Part shown: piece by piece, positions 44,137 to 51,878 of the stretch
Position numbering within the stretch: position 1 is the stretch's first letter
Layout: the number at the start of each line of letters is the position of its first letter
Assembly: GCF_946482605.1 (NCBI RefSeq)
Contig: NZ_CAMLSE010000016.1
Span: 62,001 to 126,000 of the forward strand
Direction of reading: 5' to 3'
DNA from: an uncultured Dyadobacter sp.
GTDB taxonomy: Bacteria; Bacteroidota; Bacteroidia; Cytophagales; Spirosomataceae
Length of the DNA stretch: 64,000 nt
Position numbers and translations under genes: made by a program
Notes under the pieces: model-generated
The model's database searches: none
What the model saw: the letters and a program-made list of their open reading frames with translations, nothing else
Told to the model about the DNA's origin: nothing

Positions 44137-44445
44137 ATGGTCACATCGAAGAGAGACATTATTCAACAGATTCAAAGCAAAGCCTCATCGATCAAGGCAT
44201 TGGGGGCTGAACGGCTTGGCCTTTTTGGCTCTTTTGCACGTGGCGAGCAAAAGGAAACAAGCGATATTGATGTGGTCGTCGAGTTCCGTCCTGGAATGAA
44301 GACTTACAGCAATCTGTTTGATATGGCGGAGCTGCTTGAAAAGCTTTTACAAAAAAAAGTCGATTTGCTCACGTGGGAGGGAATGGCAGGTTTTGTTCAA
44401 AGTGAAGTGCAAAAAGATATTGAATATGTCTCCTTCGTTGATTGA
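44137..44445 (+). CDS. MntA-type minimal nucleotidyltransferase antitoxin (module 1)
   Basis: A 102-residue nucleotidyltransferase with the MNT motif GS-x10-DxD (GSFARGEQKETSDIDVVVEF) at about residues 29-48. In the known HepT-MntA systems the MNT protein modifies the HEPN toxin by adding AMP to a tyrosine and so blocks it. The next gene, overlapping by 20 bases, encodes the HEPN partner. This pair and a second one at 45681 flank an AraC-type gene, all inserted between ilvA and leuC. Confidence 0.88.
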   Translation: MVTSKRDIIQQIQSKASSIKALGAERLGLFGSFARGEQKETSDIDVVVEFRPGMKTYSNLFDMAELLEKLLQKKVDLLTWEGMAGFVQSEVQKDIEYVSFVD

Positions 44446-44773
44446 TTTCCTCAAACACATCCAAAAGGAGCTTCATTTCCTGGTGAACCGATCGTCTGGA
44501 ATGACATTCGAAGAGTTTGCTGACGATGATCTGGTCTCCCGGGCATTTATTCGCAGTTTGGAAATTGTAGGTGGGGCTTGTAAAAAGGTGCCCGATGAAA
44601 TCAGATACAAATATCCCCAAGTTGATTGGCGCAGGTTGGCCGGTTTAAGCGATGTGCTGATACACCAATATTTCCAGGTCGACTACTCAATCGTCTGGGA
44701 TGTAATTCAAAGTAATGTTCCTTCTGCAAAAGATTGGATCGACTATGTCATCGAGCAGGAGCAACAAATCTAA
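44426..44773 (+). CDS. HepT-like (DUF86) HEPN protein with degenerate active motif (module 1)
   Basis: A 115-residue all-helical DUF86/HEPN protein. The ATG at 44426 fits the family start (MSPSLIDFLKHIQKE) and overlaps the mntA-like gene by 20 bases. HepT toxins are RNases that need R-x4-H-x-Y. Here the motif reads S75-DVLI-H80-Q-Y82: histidine and tyrosine are present but the arginine is serine. The protein may have lost RNase activity while keeping the tyrosine that MntA would modify. The second copy (45961) has the intact motif. Confidence 0.85.
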   Translation: MSPSLIDFLKHIQKELHFLVNRSSGMTFEEFADDDLVSRAFIRSLEIVGGACKKVPDEIRYKYPQVDWRRLAGLSDVLIHQYFQVDYSIVWDVIQSNVPSAKDWIDYVIEQEQQI

Positions 44774-44779
44774 CTATCA

Positions 44780-45628
44780 ATGCTCCGCGTCCCATCCGAC
44801 ATCAGCTCCCAGGAATTTGAGTCCCTGAAAATCCAGGATATGACCTTCGTGGCCTATCGCAACGAGGTGTATCCTTCCAAATACGACGTGTTTTTTGAGG
44901 AACATGCGGTGATTGTGGTGCTGGAAGGCGAAAAGAAATTTACGAGCCCGACGCAGGAAGTGCACGTTGAAAAAGGAGATATTTTGTTCATTCAGAGGGG
45001 TTTTTACTTGATGTCGGAATCCATTCATGAAGCTTACAAGAGTCTGGTTTTCTTTTTCGACGAAAAGCTGCTGAAAGAATTCGTTGGTCTGCACCCGGAA
45101 TTGTTTGATGCACAACAGGATGTCGGGCTGGTCGAATACCCGATTCTGCTTTTGAAATCAGACGATAATTTTGAGAAATTCATCCAATCCGTGTTCCCTT
45201 ACTTCCGCTCGCGGACGGAGTTGAAGAATCATTTCCTGCGGTTGAAATTTCAGGAATTACTGTTGCATTTAATGGAGCTGGACAATTCAAGCCAGCTGCG
45301 GGGTATTTTGTACAGCTTATACAAAGGCGAAAAGGTTGATCTTTCGTTTTTAATGAACAGCTACTATCTGAAACCGTTAACATTGAATGAGCTGGCGCGG
45401 CTCTCCGGTCGGAGCCTTTCGGCATTCAAACGCGATTTTCAGGATGAATTTAATACCTCGCCGGCATTGTGGCTGAAAAATAAGCGGCTGGATTATGCGG
45501 ACTTCTTACTGAGGAATAGTACCAAAAACGTTTCAGAAATCAGTACCGAGATTGGCTACGAGAGTGTTTCGCATTTTATCAAGACTTATAAGGAGAAGTA
45601 CGGGACGACGCCGAAGCGGCAGGGGTAA
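44780..45628 (+). CDS. AraC family transcriptional regulator
   Basis: A 282-residue regulator. The N-terminal part (about 1-165) is a cupin-like sensing domain (EKGDILFIQRGFYLMSES). The C-terminal part has two helix-turn-helix motifs: LNELARLSGRSLSAFKRDFQDEFNTSP and VSEISTEIGYESVSHFIKTYKEKYGTTP. The gene starts 6 bases after the hepT-like stop, close enough for one transcript. Its target is not visible; flanking TA modules suggest that it belongs to the same inserted block rather than to amino acid control. Confidence 0.9.
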   Translation: MLRVPSDISSQEFESLKIQDMTFVAYRNEVYPSKYDVFFEEHAVIVVLEGEKKFTSPTQEVHVEKGDILFIQRGFYLMSESIHEAYKSLVFFFDEKLLKEFVGLHPELFDAQQDVGLVEYPILLLKSDDNFEKFIQSVFPYFRSRTELKNHFLRLKFQELLLHLMELDNSSQLRGILYSLYKGEKVDLSFLMNSYYLKPLTLNELARLSGRSLSAFKRDFQDEFNTSPALWLKNKRLDYADFLLRNSTKNVSEISTEIGYESVSHFIKTYKEKYGTTPKRQG

Positions 45629-45680
45629 TTGCGATAATGTTCAAAAACAGGTATTTTTATAAGTATAAATATCAATAGTC

Positions 45681-45968
45681 ATGGAAGCGAGAGGTATTTT
45701 ATTGACGTTGCAGAGATCGAAACAGCGACTTTTTGAGAAGTATCCATTGAAATCAATGGGTCTTTTTGGGTCGTATGCGCGCAATGAGGCCGGTAAAGAA
45801 AGTGACATTGATATTCTAGTTGAGTTTGCTTCCCCTGTCGGTTTTGAATTTGTCGATCTCGCTATCGAATTGGAAGAAATATTGAATCACAAAGTTGATC
45901 TGGTTAGCAAAAAGGGCATTAAACCCAATATGCTGCCTTATATCGAAAAAGACCTTCTATATGTCTGA
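45681..45968 (+). CDS. MntA-type minimal nucleotidyltransferase antitoxin (module 2)
   Basis: A 95-residue nucleotidyltransferase with GS-x10-DxD (GSYARNEAGKESDIDILVEF, about residues 30-49). It should be the antitoxin of the HEPN protein that begins inside its last codons (8-base overlap). It resembles the 44137 protein in length and motif but is clearly diverged in the rest, so the two modules are not a recent duplication. Confidence 0.9.
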   Translation: MEARGILLTLQRSKQRLFEKYPLKSMGLFGSYARNEAGKESDIDILVEFASPVGFEFVDLAIELEEILNHKVDLVSKKGIKPNMLPYIEKDLLYV

Positions 45969-46305
45969 GAGACAATCCAGCGTCTTGTTTTTAGACATGC
46001 TTGAAGCCGTTGAGGCTGTTCTTGATTACACTGCAGGAATGAACTTCGAGACATTTCTGAATGACCGCAAAACACGTGATGCCGTTATCAGAAACTTGCA
46101 GGTTCTTGGAGAAGCCGGTAACCGAATTCCTAAAACAATCCGTGATGGCTATCCTGAAATCGAATGGATGCGAATCATCCGGTCAAGGCACATCCTGGTA
46201 CATGACTATGCGGGAATTGATTTTGAGATAGTTTGGCGAATTATCGAGGTGCATTTGCCGCCTCTTAAAGAAGTGTTGGAGGATATTTTGAATCGCTCCA
46301 AATAA
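45961..46305 (+). CDS. HepT-like (DUF86) HEPN RNase toxin (module 2)
   Basis: A 114-residue DUF86/HEPN protein with the complete toxin motif R76-HILV-H81-D-Y83. Other family marks are RDAVIRNLQVLGEAGNRIPK and YPEIEWMRIIRSR. HepT proteins cut RNA (tRNA ends in studied cases) unless modified by MntA. The gene overlaps its partner by 8 bases. The stop lies 180 bases before leuC. Confidence 0.9.
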   Translation: MSERQSSVLFLDMLEAVEAVLDYTAGMNFETFLNDRKTRDAVIRNLQVLGEAGNRIPKTIRDGYPEIEWMRIIRSRHILVHDYAGIDFEIVWRIIEVHLPPLKEVLEDILNRSK

Positions 46306-46439
46306 AGATTTCCGCTCAAACCGCCCCCGAAAACCAAAATCACTACTTTTTGAACCGTTACCGTTATACATATTCCTTTTATTATGCGGTAATTTGTAAT
46401 GTCGGTTCTCCTTTTAAGAAAGGCGTTGATTCTCAGCTC

Positions 46440-46471
46440 TTTCTTTGAAGCCTGAACGACGAGGCGAAATT
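46440..46471 (+). promoter_or_regulatory. possible leuC promoter with half of the ilvD/leuA palindrome
   Basis: TTTCTTTG at 46440-46447 is the same eight bases as the -7-like box of the leuA leader. GCGAAATT follows at 46464-46471, 17 bases behind the box, matching the left part of GCGAAATTTCGC but not its right half. The leuC ATG is 15 bases further on. Weak by itself; listed because of the match with the two leaders. Confidence 0.3.
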
Positions 46472-46486
46472 CTAATTTTAATCAAA

Positions 46487-47890
46487 ATGAGTAATCAAGC
46501 GAGTACCCTTTTCGACAAAGTGTGGGATGCCCACGTTGTCCGTAAAATCGAGGACGGTCCGGATGTGTTCTTCATCGACCGCCACTTTATCCACGAAGTA
46601 ACAAGCCCCGTTGCTTTCCTTGGACTCGAAAGCCGTAATATCGGTGTCATGTACCCCGAGCGCACTTTTGCGACGGCGGACCACAACACCCCGACGATCA
46701 ATCAGCACCTTCCGGTGGCGGACCCGCTTTCGGCCAATCAGTTAAAGGCATTGGAAACCAACTCTCTGAAATACGGTATTTCACACTGGGGACTTGGCCA
46801 TGCACGCAACGGTATTGTACACGTGGTTGGGCCTGAAAACGGTATCACGCTGCCCGGTATGACCATTGTTTGCGGTGACTCGCACACTTCTACCCATGGT
46901 GCTTTCGGCGCGATTGCGTTCGGTATCGGTACTTCGGAGGTGGAAATGGTGCTTTCTTCGCAATGCATTATGCAGCCTAAGCCTAAGAAAATGCGTGTAA
47001 ACGTGAATGGCCAATTGGGCAAAGGTGTAACGCCAAAAGATGTAACGCTTTATATCATTTCGAAACTGACAACTGCCGGCGCAACGGGCTACTTCGTTGA
47101 ATATGCCGGTGATGTTTTCGAAAATATGTCAATGGAAGGCCGTATGACCGTCTGCAATATGAGCATCGAAATGGGTGCCCGTGGCGGTATGATCGCTCCC
47201 GACGAAACGACTTTTGCCTACATCAATGGCCGCGAGCAAGCTCCGAAAGGCGAGAAGTGGGACAAGGCATTGACTTACTGGAAAACTTTGAAGACCGACG
47301 AAGGCGCTGTTTTCGACAAAGAATACAACTTCGATGCGGCCGATATCGAACCGATGATCACTTATGGTACCAACCCGGGAATGGGGCAGGGTATCACGAA
47401 AGCGATCCCTACTTCGGATCAGGTAGAAGGCGGTAAAGCAACCTATGATAAGTCTCTGAATTACATGGGCTTCCATGAGAACGAGAATATGCTGGGCAAG
47501 CAAATCGACTACGTGTTCATCGGTAGCTGTACCAATGGTCGCATCGAGGACTTCCGTGCATTTGCGTCGATCGTGAAAGGCCGTAAAAAAGCTGATAATG
47601 TAACGGCGTGGATTGTTCCGGGCTCGCACATTGTGGAGGCGCAGATCAAGGAAGAAGGAATTCTTGACATCCTTACCGACGCTGGTTTTGAATTGCGTCA
47701 GCCGGGTTGCTCGGCTTGTCTGGCAATGAACGACGACAAGATCCCGGCAGGCAAATATGCGGTGAGTACCTCCAACCGCAACTTCGAAGGTCGCCAGGGC
47801 CCAGGCGCGCGCACCTTACTCGCAAGCCCGCTCGTAGCAGCCGCAGCAGCGGTAACGGGCGTGGTTACGGACCCGAGGACGTTGCTTTGA
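46487..47890 (+). CDS. leuC: 3-isopropylmalate dehydratase large subunit
   Basis: LeuC with LeuD isomerises 2- to 3-isopropylmalate and, in the citramalate route, citramalate to 3-methylmalate. From the ATG at 46487 it has 467 residues. Landmarks are [20 protein letters not shown] and the cluster cysteines in [13 protein letters not shown] and [11 protein letters not shown]. The start was chosen over the TTG at 46445, which lies in the promoter-like region. The leuD gene is not adjacent: a four-helix-bundle gene is inserted between them. Confidence 0.97.
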   Translation: MSNQASTLFDKVWDAHVVRKIEDGPDVFFIDRHFIHEVTSPVAFLGLESRNIGVMYPERTFATADHNTPTINQHLPVADPLSANQLKALETNSLKYGISHWGLGHARNGIVHVVGPENGITLPGMTIVCGDSHTSTHGAFGAIAFGIGTSEVEMVLSSQCIMQPKPKKMRVNVNGQLGKGVTPKDVTLYIISKLTTAGATGYFVEYAGDVFENMSMEGRMTVCNMSIEMGARGGMIAPDETTFAYINGREQAPKGEKWDKALTYWKTLKTDEGAVFDKEYNFDAADIEPMITYGTNPGMGQGITKAIPTSDQVEGGKATYDKSLNYMGFHENENMLGKQIDYVFIGSCTNGRIEDFRAFASIVKGRKKADNVTAWIVPGSHIVEAQIKEEGILDILTDAGFELRQPGCSACLAMNDDKIPAGKYAVSTSNRNFEGRQGPGARTLLASPLVAAAAAVTGVVTDPRTLL

Positions 47891-47894
47891 AAGA

Positions 47895-47925
47895 GCTTTA
47901 AGCGATAGGCTCTAAGCTCTAAGCT
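47895..47925. repeat. left inverted-repeat end of the four-helix-bundle insertion
   Basis: GCTTTAAGC (47895-47903) and TAAGCTCTAAGCT (47913-47925) lie just after the leuC stop. They are complementary to GCTTAAAGC (48307-48315, exact) and AGCTTAAAGCTTA (48306-48318, 12 of 13) at the end of the inserted gene. Confidence 0.65.
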
Positions 47926-47946
47926 ACTTCAATACACACACTTATT

Positions 47947-48312
47947 ATGAGAGATTTTCGAAGGTATGACGTATGGCGAATTAGTCATGAGTTTGTTCTT
48001 GAGGTTTACACTCTTACGCGACAGTTCCCGTCGAATGAAACGTATGGAATTACTTCACACATAAGAAGGGCTTCCGTTTCAATTCCGACGAATTTCTGCG
48101 AGGGATGTGGTAGGGCAACAGACTCAGAATTTGCAAGATTCATACATATCTCATCGGGCTCTGCTCATGAGGTTGAATATCTCTTACAGCTCTCAAAGGA
48201 TTTGGAATATCTTCCAGAAACGGATTATTTATTACTGGACGAAAAAATTAACCTGGTTAAGAGAATGCTGTACAATTTGGAAAAAAGCATTACACAAAAG
48301 CCAAAAGCTTAA
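47947..48312 (+). CDS. four-helix-bundle protein (23S rRNA intervening-sequence type)
   Basis: A 121-residue helical protein of the S23/IVS four-helix-bundle family, with DFRRYDVWRISHEFVLEVYT, FPSNETYGITSHIRRASVSI and NFCEGCGRATDSEFARFIHI. The family was first seen inside 23S rRNA intervening sequences; relatives include the Avd helper protein of diversity-generating retroelements. No rRNA or retroelement is here. The gene splits leuC from leuD, is in the same direction, and carries complementary repeats at both ends, the right one overlapping its stop codon. Function is unknown. Confidence 0.88.
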   Translation: MRDFRRYDVWRISHEFVLEVYTLTRQFPSNETYGITSHIRRASVSIPTNFCEGCGRATDSEFARFIHISSGSAHEVEYLLQLSKDLEYLPETDYLLLDEKINLVKRMLYNLEKSITQKPKA

Positions 48313-48318
48313 AGCTTA
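48306..48318. repeat. right inverted-repeat end of the four-helix-bundle insertion
   Basis: AGCTTAAAGCTTA, the partner of TAAGCTCTAAGCT at 47913-47925 (12 of 13). It covers the stop codon of the four-helix-bundle gene. Confidence 0.65.
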
Positions 48319-48338
48319 CGGCATAAAGCAGCAAAACA

Positions 48339-48935
48339 ATGGCTTACGATAAATTCACCATACTGAAAAGCTCGGCAGTGCCTTTGCCGATTGAAAACGT
48401 CGATACCGACCAGATTATCCCTGCGCGCTTCCTGAAAGCAACCAAGCGGGAAGGCTTTGGCGACAACTTGTTCCGCGACTGGCGCTATAATGGCGACGAT
48501 ACGCCGAAGCAGGATTTTGTGTTGAACAACCCTATTTACTCGGGAAAAATACTGGTAGGGGGCCGCAATTTCGGTAGCGGATCCAGCCGTGAGCACGCTG
48601 CCTGGGCGATCTACGATTACGGTTTCCGTTGTGTGGTTTCCAGCTTCTTTGCCGATATCTTTAAGGGTAACTCGCTGAATATCGGAATTTTGCCGGTACA
48701 GGTGAGCCCCGAATTCCTGGACAAGATCTTCCAGGCCATTGAAGCTGATCCAAATGCTGAATTGGAAGTAAATCTGCCGGAGCAGACCATTACGATCCTG
48801 GCAACGGGTGAGAAAGAGTCTTTTGACATCAACGGTTACAAAAAGCATAACCTGACAAACGGTTTCGACGATATCGATTATCTGCAGGCCATGAAGGGAG
48901 AGATCAAGGAGTTCGAAGCAGAGAGAATATTTTAA
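48339..48935 (+). CDS. leuD: 3-isopropylmalate dehydratase small subunit
   Basis: A 198-residue LeuD with [16 protein letters not shown] and the swivelling-domain motif [20 protein letters not shown], which contacts the substrate. It completes the hydro-lyase with LeuC. It starts 26 bases after the inserted four-helix-bundle gene and is followed by a palindromic repeat array before cimA. Length is normal. Confidence 0.96.
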   Translation: MAYDKFTILKSSAVPLPIENVDTDQIIPARFLKATKREGFGDNLFRDWRYNGDDTPKQDFVLNNPIYSGKILVGGRNFGSGSSREHAAWAIYDYGFRCVVSSFFADIFKGNSLNIGILPVQVSPEFLDKIFQAIEADPNAELEVNLPEQTITILATGEKESFDINGYKKHNLTNGFDDIDYLQAMKGEIKEFEAERIF

Positions 48936-48937
48936 TG

Positions 48938-49039
48938 GCAGTCGGTAATGGCTATCGGCTGTCGGCAATCGGCTATCAAACTTTTTGAGCAGCCAGTTGC
49001 CGACAGCCGAGGTCTGACAGCCGACAGCCGACAGCCACT
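48938..49039. repeat. palindromic GGCTATCGGC/GCCGACAGCC repeat array between leuD and cimA
   Basis: The left half carries copies of TATCGGCTGTCGGCAATCGG-like text, the right half copies of GCCGACAGCC. CGGCTGTCGGCAA (48956-48968) is the exact reverse complement of TTGCCGACAGCCG (48997-49009). The frame happens to be open through the array, which would falsely extend cimA at its start. No T run, so it is not a typical terminator. Confidence 0.75.
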
Positions 49040-49040
49040 T

Positions 49041-50609
49041 ATGAACAGCCGCTATATTGAAATAATGGATACGACACTCCGCGATGGTGAGCAAACCAGC
49101 GGGGTGTCGTTTTCCGCGTCCGAAAAGCTGACCATTGCCCAGATCCTGTTGCAGGAAGTGAAAGTGGATCGCATTGAAGTAGCCTCGGCACGTGTGTCGG
49201 AGGGGGAATTTCAGGCGGTCAGGAAGATCACCGACTGGGCGAAGGCTAATGGTTTTCTGGACAAAATTGAAGTCCTCACCTTTGTCGATGGGGATGCCTC
49301 CATTAATTGGATGGTACAGGCCGGAGCGAAAGTGATGAACCTGCTGACCAAAGGGTCCCTGAACCATTTGACCCACCAACTCAAAAAATCACCTGAGGAG
49401 CACTTCCAGGATATCCGCAATGTGATCGAGCTGGCCGAGACGAAGGGCATTGAGTGCAATGTGTATCTTGAAGATTGGAGCAATGGAATGCGCAGCTCTC
49501 GCGATTATGTATTTCAATCGCTGGATTTTCTGACCACGTTGTCTGTCAAGCGCATTTTGCTGCCGGATACATTGGGTATTCTGACACCATCTGAGTCCTA
49601 CACCTTCGTAAAGGAGATCGTGGATCGTTACCCCAACCATCATTTTGAGTTTCACGCACACAATGACTACGACCTGAGTGTAGCGAATGTAATGGAAGCG
49701 CTTCGCGCGGGAGCGCATGGTTTGCACCTGACCGTGAATGGCATGGGCGAGCGCACGGGTAATGCACCGCTTGCGAGTACGATCGCCGCCCTGAACGACC
49801 TGGTGCCTGATTGTACCACTTCGGTGAACGAAAAGTCGCTGTACTCGATCAGTAAGCTGGTGGAGACATTCTCAGGTATTCGCATCCCGGCGAACAAACC
49901 CATTGTCGGGGAAAGCGTTTTTACCCAAACTGCCGGTATTCATGCGGATGGGGACAAGAAGAATAATCTGTATTTCAGCAAGTTGATGCCCGAACGTTTC
50001 GGTCGGCAACGCTTGTATGCATTGGGTAAAACTTCCGGGAAAGCCAATATCGAGAATAACCTGCGGGACCTGGGCATTACGCTATCCGACGCGGATCTCA
50101 AAAAGGTAACGCAACGGATCATCGAACTCGGCGACCGCAAAGAAGCTGTGACGCCGGAAGACCTCCCCTACATCATTTCCGACATTCTCGACAGCGACGC
50201 GATCGAGGAGAAGGTTGTGATTACCAATTATGTACTCACTCATTCAAAAAACCTGAAACCTTCCGCCACATTGCAGATCCGTTTCGGTGAAGAAGTATTT
50301 GAGGAGAATGCGCAGGGAGACGGGCAGTACGATGCGTTTATGAATGCATTGAAAAAGATTTATATCAAAAAAGGCATTAGTTTGCCCATGCTGACTGACT
50401 ATGCCGTTCGGATCCCTCCGGGTGGCAGGACGGATGCATTATGCGAAACGATCATTACCTGGGAAATCAATGGGAAGGACGTGAAAACGCGCGGACTGGA
50501 CTCGGACCAGACGTTTTCGGCGATCATGGCTACACAAAAGATGCTGAACCTGATCGGCGTCCCTGAAAATAAGATCACACCCGAACCATTAGCTGATGCA
50601 TTGTCCTAG
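49041..50609 (+). CDS. cimA: (R)-citramalate synthase, Leptospira CimA type
   Basis: CimA condenses pyruvate and acetyl-CoA to citramalate, giving 2-ketobutyrate for isoleucine without threonine. From the ATG at 49041 it is 522 residues: a TIM barrel with [15 protein letters not shown] (R14, D15), metal site HFEFHAHNDYDLSVAN, a linker and a C-terminal regulatory domain (about 395-520). The residues that form the pyruvate pocket in Leptospira CimA (Leu, Leu, Tyr) are L79, L102 and Y142 here, and phrases such as NLLTKGSL, VYLEDWSNG and TQTAGIHADGDKK are shared. An ordinary 2-isopropylmalate synthase is less likely, as leuA is present at 51993. Assignment rests on recalled family knowledge. Confidence 0.82.
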   Translation: MNSRYIEIMDTTLRDGEQTSGVSFSASEKLTIAQILLQEVKVDRIEVASARVSEGEFQAVRKITDWAKANGFLDKIEVLTFVDGDASINWMVQAGAKVMNLLTKGSLNHLTHQLKKSPEEHFQDIRNVIELAETKGIECNVYLEDWSNGMRSSRDYVFQSLDFLTTLSVKRILLPDTLGILTPSESYTFVKEIVDRYPNHHFEFHAHNDYDLSVANVMEALRAGAHGLHLTVNGMGERTGNAPLASTIAALNDLVPDCTTSVNEKSLYSISKLVETFSGIRIPANKPIVGESVFTQTAGIHADGDKKNNLYFSKLMPERFGRQRLYALGKTSGKANIENNLRDLGITLSDADLKKVTQRIIELGDRKEAVTPEDLPYIISDILDSDAIEEKVVITNYVLTHSKNLKPSATLQIRFGEEVFEENAQGDGQYDAFMNALKKIYIKKGISLPMLTDYAVRIPPGGRTDALCETIITWEINGKDVKTRGLDSDQTFSAIMATQKMLNLIGVPENKITPEPLADALS

Positions 50610-50659
50610 CGCAATGCATTTGTCATTCATATTTTACTGATTATCAATTAAATAAATTA

Positions 50660-51730
50660 ATGAAAAAGCATATCCTTATCGTTCCGGGAGACGGAATCGG
50701 ACAAGAAGTTACAGAGGTAGGAAAAGCAGTGCTGGTAAAGATCGCCGAAAAATTCGGTCATGAATTCACTTACGACGAAGCGCTGATGGGCCACGTTGCG
50801 ATCGAAGCAACAGGGAACCCGCTTCCCGACGAAACCCTTGAAAAGATGCGTGCTTCCGACGCCATTTTGTTTGGTGCGGTGGGGCATCCGAAATATGACA
50901 ATGACCCTACTGCCAAAGTTCGCCCCGAGCAGGGCCTGCTGAGGATGCGGAAAGAACTTGGATTGTATGCGAACCTTCGTCCGATCAAGCTTTTTGATGA
51001 ATTGCTGGGCGCATCGTCCATCCGACCGGAAATTCTGAAAGGTTCGGACATTCTTTTCTTCCGCGAGCTGACAGGCGATATTTATTTCGGTGAAAAAGGC
51101 CGTAAAAACGATAACAATACTGCTTACGATATCGCTGAGTACAGCCGTTACGAGGTTGAGCGCATCGGCCGCAAAGCATTTGAGGCCGCACGTACACGCG
51201 GGAAAAAGCTGTGTTCGGTGGATAAGGCAAACGTTCTCGAGACGAGCCGTCTATGGCGTGAGGTTATCCAGGCGCTTGCTCCCGAGTATCCTGATGTAAC
51301 GGTTGAACACCAGTTTGTGGATTCGGCTGCCATGATGCTGATCAAAGACCCGCGCCGTTTCGACGTGGTGGTAACCGCCAACCTTTTCGGAGATATTCTG
51401 ACGGACGAAGCAAGCCAAATTGCAGGATCAATGGGAATGCTCGCTTCCGCTTCGGTCGGAGACAGTACGGGTGTTTATGAACCGATTCACGGCTCAGCAC
51501 ACGACATTACGGGTAAAGGTATCGCAAATCCCTTGGCATCAGTACTTTCGGCGGCATTGCTCCTCGATATTTCATTTGGTTTAAAAGAAGAATCGGATGC
51601 GATTATTTCGGCGGTTGACCAATTGCTGAAAGATGGTTTCAGAACAAAGGATATAGCCGATGCGTCGACACCAGCGGACAAGATTCTGGACACCCAGGCA
51701 GCTGGCGCAGAGCTTTTGAAAAGAATCTAA
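50660..51730 (+). CDS. leuB: 3-isopropylmalate dehydrogenase
   Basis: A 356-residue LeuB that oxidises and decarboxylates 3-isopropylmalate with NAD+; in the citramalate route it also handles 3-methylmalate. Landmarks are ILIVPGDGIGQEVTE, LRPIKLFDELLGASS, the metal/substrate helix VVTANLFGDILTDEASQIAGSMG and GSAHDITGKGIANPLA. It lies 50 bases after cimA. Complete. Confidence 0.96.
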   Translation: MKKHILIVPGDGIGQEVTEVGKAVLVKIAEKFGHEFTYDEALMGHVAIEATGNPLPDETLEKMRASDAILFGAVGHPKYDNDPTAKVRPEQGLLRMRKELGLYANLRPIKLFDELLGASSIRPEILKGSDILFFRELTGDIYFGEKGRKNDNNTAYDIAEYSRYEVERIGRKAFEAARTRGKKLCSVDKANVLETSRLWREVIQALAPEYPDVTVEHQFVDSAAMMLIKDPRRFDVVVTANLFGDILTDEASQIAGSMGMLASASVGDSTGVYEPIHGSAHDITGKGIANPLASVLSAALLLDISFGLKEESDAIISAVDQLLKDGFRTKDIADASTPADKILDTQAAGAELLKRI

Positions 51731-51757
51731 AAAAATTTAAAGTTTTGCCAAACAATA

Positions 51758-51788
51758 TTTGTTGGATTCAAAACTTGTGCTTTCTTTG
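51758..51788 (+). promoter_or_regulatory. putative promoter of the leuA leader
   Basis: TTTG at 51758-51761, 19 bases, then TTTCTTTG at 51781-51788 (one mismatch to TAnnTTTG). Transcription would start near 51795, about 12 bases before the palindrome, as in the ilvD leader. Confidence 0.45.
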
Positions 51789-51806
51789 CAGAAGAAAATC
51801 GCGGTT

Positions 51807-51819
51807 AGCGAAATTTCGC
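51807..51819. promoter_or_regulatory. shared palindrome AGCGAAATTTCGC (putative operator or leader hairpin)
   Basis: The 12-bp core GCGAAATTTCGC (51808-51819) is a perfect palindrome and identical, with one further base, to 37184-37196 before ilvD. Its GCG starts 20 bases after the -7 box in both places. It lies directly before the leuA leader peptide. Confidence 0.6.
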
Positions 51820-51822
51820 CAC

Positions 51823-51876
51823 ATGAATATGAGCCAACAAGATAACCTCATTCTCAATCTCCAACAGCTACCGTGA
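51823..51876 (+). CDS. leuA leader peptide MNMSQQDNLILNLQQLP
   Basis: A 17-codon ORF with four Leu codons (CTC, CTC, CTC, CTA) and one Ile, stopping at TGA 51874-51876. It begins three bases after the palindrome; a second in-frame ATG lies at 51829. It precedes an antiterminator/terminator pair in front of leuA, the form of a leucine attenuator. Compared with the ilvD leader, which mixes Ile, Val and Leu, this one would mainly sense leucine. Confidence 0.75.
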   Translation: MNMSQQDNLILNLQQLP

Positions 51877-51878
51877 GG

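Noticed and set aside
44137..46305. the two MntA-HepT modules as a simple recent tandem duplication
   Set aside because: The proteins share motifs but differ widely elsewhere, and even in the active motif; independent acquisition or old divergence is more likely.
46381..46486. an attenuator before leuC like those of ilvD and leuA
   Set aside because: No peptide ORF with branched-chain codons fits between the promoter-like box and the ATG, and no T-tailed stem is present.
47947..48312. diversity-generating retroelement suggested by the Avd-like four-helix-bundle protein
   Set aside because: No reverse transcriptase, template repeat or variable repeat pair was seen nearby.
48938..49040. CRISPR-like array between leuD and cimA
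   Set aside because: Units are about 10 bases, degenerate, inverted in the second half and without spacers of constant size.
48309..49379. 356-codon open frame on the minus strand across leuD and the start of cimA
   Set aside because: Antisense to two well-supported genes and running through the repeat array; no family content.
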